DNA of 6,581 nt from assembly GCA_012514915.1 (NCBI GenBank), contig JAAYZJ010000456.1:1-6581 (forward strand), in the 5' to 3' direction. The stretch's first letter is position 1; every line of letters starts with the position of its first letter. The notes under the pieces were generated by a model, which was not told the origin of the DNA, made no database searches, and saw only the letters and a list, made by a program, of their open reading frames with translations. Positions 5,991 to 6,581 of the stretch are shown here, one piece after another. Origin of the DNA: Lentisphaerota bacterium. GTDB taxonomy: Bacteria; Verrucomicrobiota; Kiritimatiellia; RFP12; JAAYLN01. Both the position numbers and the translations under genes were made by a program.

Positions 5991-6454
5991 GACGGCTTGT
6001 CGGACGGTGGCAGCCGCGCCTCGAGTGCGCGGAGGCGCGCCTCGAGTGCGTCGATCCGGGCCTGGTCGCGCGTGGCGACGATTTCGGTGGCGGCGAGCAG
6101 CATGCCGTTGACCTGGTTCTGCTGCGACCAGAGGCGGTAGGTGTAGAAGCGCAGCAGACTCCAGATGCCCTGCTTGAGGCGCTTGAGCAGCGGGGCCATC
6201 CGGGCACGCCGTTCGACGATCTCGAAGTCGTTGATGTCGACCTGCGCCGCCTGGCGCAGGCAGGCGAGGTACCGCTCCAGGAACTGGGCGTCGTCCTGCA
6301 GGTTCGCGAGGTTGAACCTCTCGGCGCGCGCCACGGCGGCCTCGTCGTACTCGCCACGCGCCCGGCGCTGCGCCACGCGCTCCCGGATCTCCCGGACGAT
6401 CGCATCGGTGTCCAGCCCGTCGGCGCCGATGGTCAATGAAGGAGTGTCAGACAT
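5987..6454 (-). CDS. Unrecognised 155-aa protein leading the glycan operon, C-terminal coiled coil
   Basis: No firm family is recognised. The N-terminal part (TDAIVREIRERVAQRRARGEYDE, about 16-38) is a charged amphipathic helix. The centre (83-125, RARMAPLLKRLKQGIWSLLRFYTYRLWSQQNQVNG and following) is basic and aromatic and could lie on a membrane surface. The C-terminus (DALEARLRALEARL, 135-148) is a short two-heptad coiled coil made by a 21-bp DNA duplication. From memory, a similar D-x-I-hydrophobic-x-x-IR-x-x-hydrophobic start plus a Q-x-x-x-N segment occurs at the N-termini of larger methyltransferase or glycosyltransferase proteins in bacterial polysaccharide clusters. Here it would be a stand-alone version with no catalytic domain, perhaps a scaffold or partner of the downstream glycosyltransferase, with which it overlaps by ATGA. 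No signal peptide or transmembrane helix is evident. There is no SD before the ATG, and a TATAGT box lies 8 nt upstream, suggesting leaderless expression. Confidence 0.75.
   Translation of the reverse strand: MSDTPSLTIGADGLDTDAIVREIRERVAQRRARGEYDEAAVARAERFNLANLQDDAQFLERYLACLRQAAQVDINDFEIVERRARMAPLLKRLKQGIWSLLRFYTYRLWSQQNQVNGMLLAATEIVATRDQARIDALEARLRALEARLPPSDKPS
6015..6050. repeat. 15-bp direct repeat, period 21, encoding duplicated heptad
   Basis: CGCGCCTCGAGTGCG occurs at 6015-6029 and 6036-6050. The 21-bp period equals seven codons, so it duplicates ALEARL within the coiled-coil tail of the 155-aa protein without shifting the frame. Confidence 0.8.
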
Positions 6455-6462
6455 GTTGGAAT

Positions 6463-6491
6463 ACTATAGCATGCCCCGCACCCGGCGACTA
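6463..6491 (-). promoter_or_regulatory. Predicted promoter of the four-gene glycan operon
   Basis: On the minus strand TATAGT (6468-6463, five of six matches to TATAAT) is preceded after 17 nt by TAGTCG (6491-6486), a poor -35 with three matches. The expected start of transcription, near 6456, is 2 nt from the ATG at 6454, so the mRNA would be essentially leaderless. The promoter sits in the roughly 50 bp between the tRNA terminator and the first operon gene, the only place for one here. Confidence 0.45.
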
Positions 6492-6507
6492 GTCTGTTCC
6501 CAGAAAC

Positions 6508-6544
6508 AAAAAAACAAAAAAACCGGCAGGCCGAGACCTGCCGG
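6508..6544 (-). terminator. Intrinsic terminator downstream of the tRNA gene
   Basis: On the minus strand a perfect 8-bp stem CCGGCAGG/CCTGCCGG (6544-6537 with 6530-6523) with a 6-nt loop is followed immediately by T7-G-T7-G-T3 (6522-6504). It is a textbook Rho-independent terminator about 5 nt beyond the tRNA CCA end and separates the tRNA from the glycan operon. Confidence 0.92.
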
Positions 6545-6549
6545 AAGAA

Positions 6550-6581
6550 TGGGGCGAAAAACGGGATTCGAACCCGCGACC
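6550..6581 (-). tRNA. 3' part of a tRNA, probably tRNA-His (5' part outside window)
   Basis: On the minus strand the sequence reads as the end of a variable loop (GGTC), T-stem GCGGG, T-loop TTCGAAT, T-stem CCCGT, acceptor 3' strand TTTTCGC, discriminator C73 and encoded CCA ending at 6550. The T-loop and stem pairing leave no doubt that it is a tRNA. The anticodon is outside the window. C73 is the identity base of bacterial tRNA-His and rare in other bacterial tRNAs, and the GGTCG-C-GGGTTCGAATCCC stretch is like known tRNA-His genes, so histidine is the best guess. A 5' end G(-1) plus GCGAAAA would be expected just beyond the edge. Confidence 0.85.

Noticed and set aside
4773..6140. 455-aa plus-strand frame
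   Set aside because: It is antisense to a GT4 enzyme with an intact EX7E motif; Arg/Pro/Gln-rich without domains.

Overview
This is a high-GC (roughly two-thirds G+C) bacterial chromosomal window with tightly packed genes. The phylum cannot be fixed from sequence alone. A putative lipoprotein signal and an envelope-glycan gene set fit a Gram-negative-type bacterium, and a PVC-group member such as Kiritimatiellota or Lentisphaerota is only a loose guess. No phage, insertion sequence or CRISPR array is visible.

Layout, left to right. (1) Positions 1-171 hold no clear gene, only a short direct repeat. (2) Positions 172-1783, minus strand, hold a two-gene Entner-Doudoroff operon: a KDPG-type aldolase followed by an overlapping PfkB-family 2-keto-3-deoxygluconate kinase. 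Together they would phosphorylate KDG and cleave KDPG to pyruvate and glyceraldehyde-3-phosphate, as in uronate, pectin or alginate catabolism. (3) Positions 1784-1916 are a divergent intergenic region with a perfect TTGACA -35 box for the sugar operon, an 11-bp-period tandem repeat that could be an operator, and an opposing promoter for the next gene. (4) Positions 1917-2855, plus strand, encode a fused MsrB-MsrA methionine sulfoxide reductase, possibly exported as a lipoprotein. (5) Positions 2856-3063 are a convergent spacer with several GC-rich hairpins but no U-tracts.

(6) Positions 3064-6454, minus strand, hold four translationally coupled genes, in transcription order: an unrecognised 155-aa protein with a C-terminal coiled coil, a GT4-type glycosyltransferase, a left-handed beta-helix (hexapeptide) acyltransferase, and a multi-pass membrane protein of the LPG-synthase-TM/UPF0104 family. 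Junctions are ATGA, TGATG and a 3-nt gap. This looks like one envelope-glycan or glycolipid module, and it is the least conventional part of the window. (7) The right edge carries the 3' end of a minus-strand tRNA, probably tRNA-His because it has C73 before an encoded CCA, followed by a strong intrinsic terminator that insulates it from the glycan operon.

Two genes (the Msr fusion and the 155-aa protein) have a TATAnT -10 box only 6-8 nt before the ATG and no Shine-Dalgarno sequence, suggesting leaderless mRNAs. The two sugar-catabolic genes and the acyltransferase have ordinary ribosome-binding sites.
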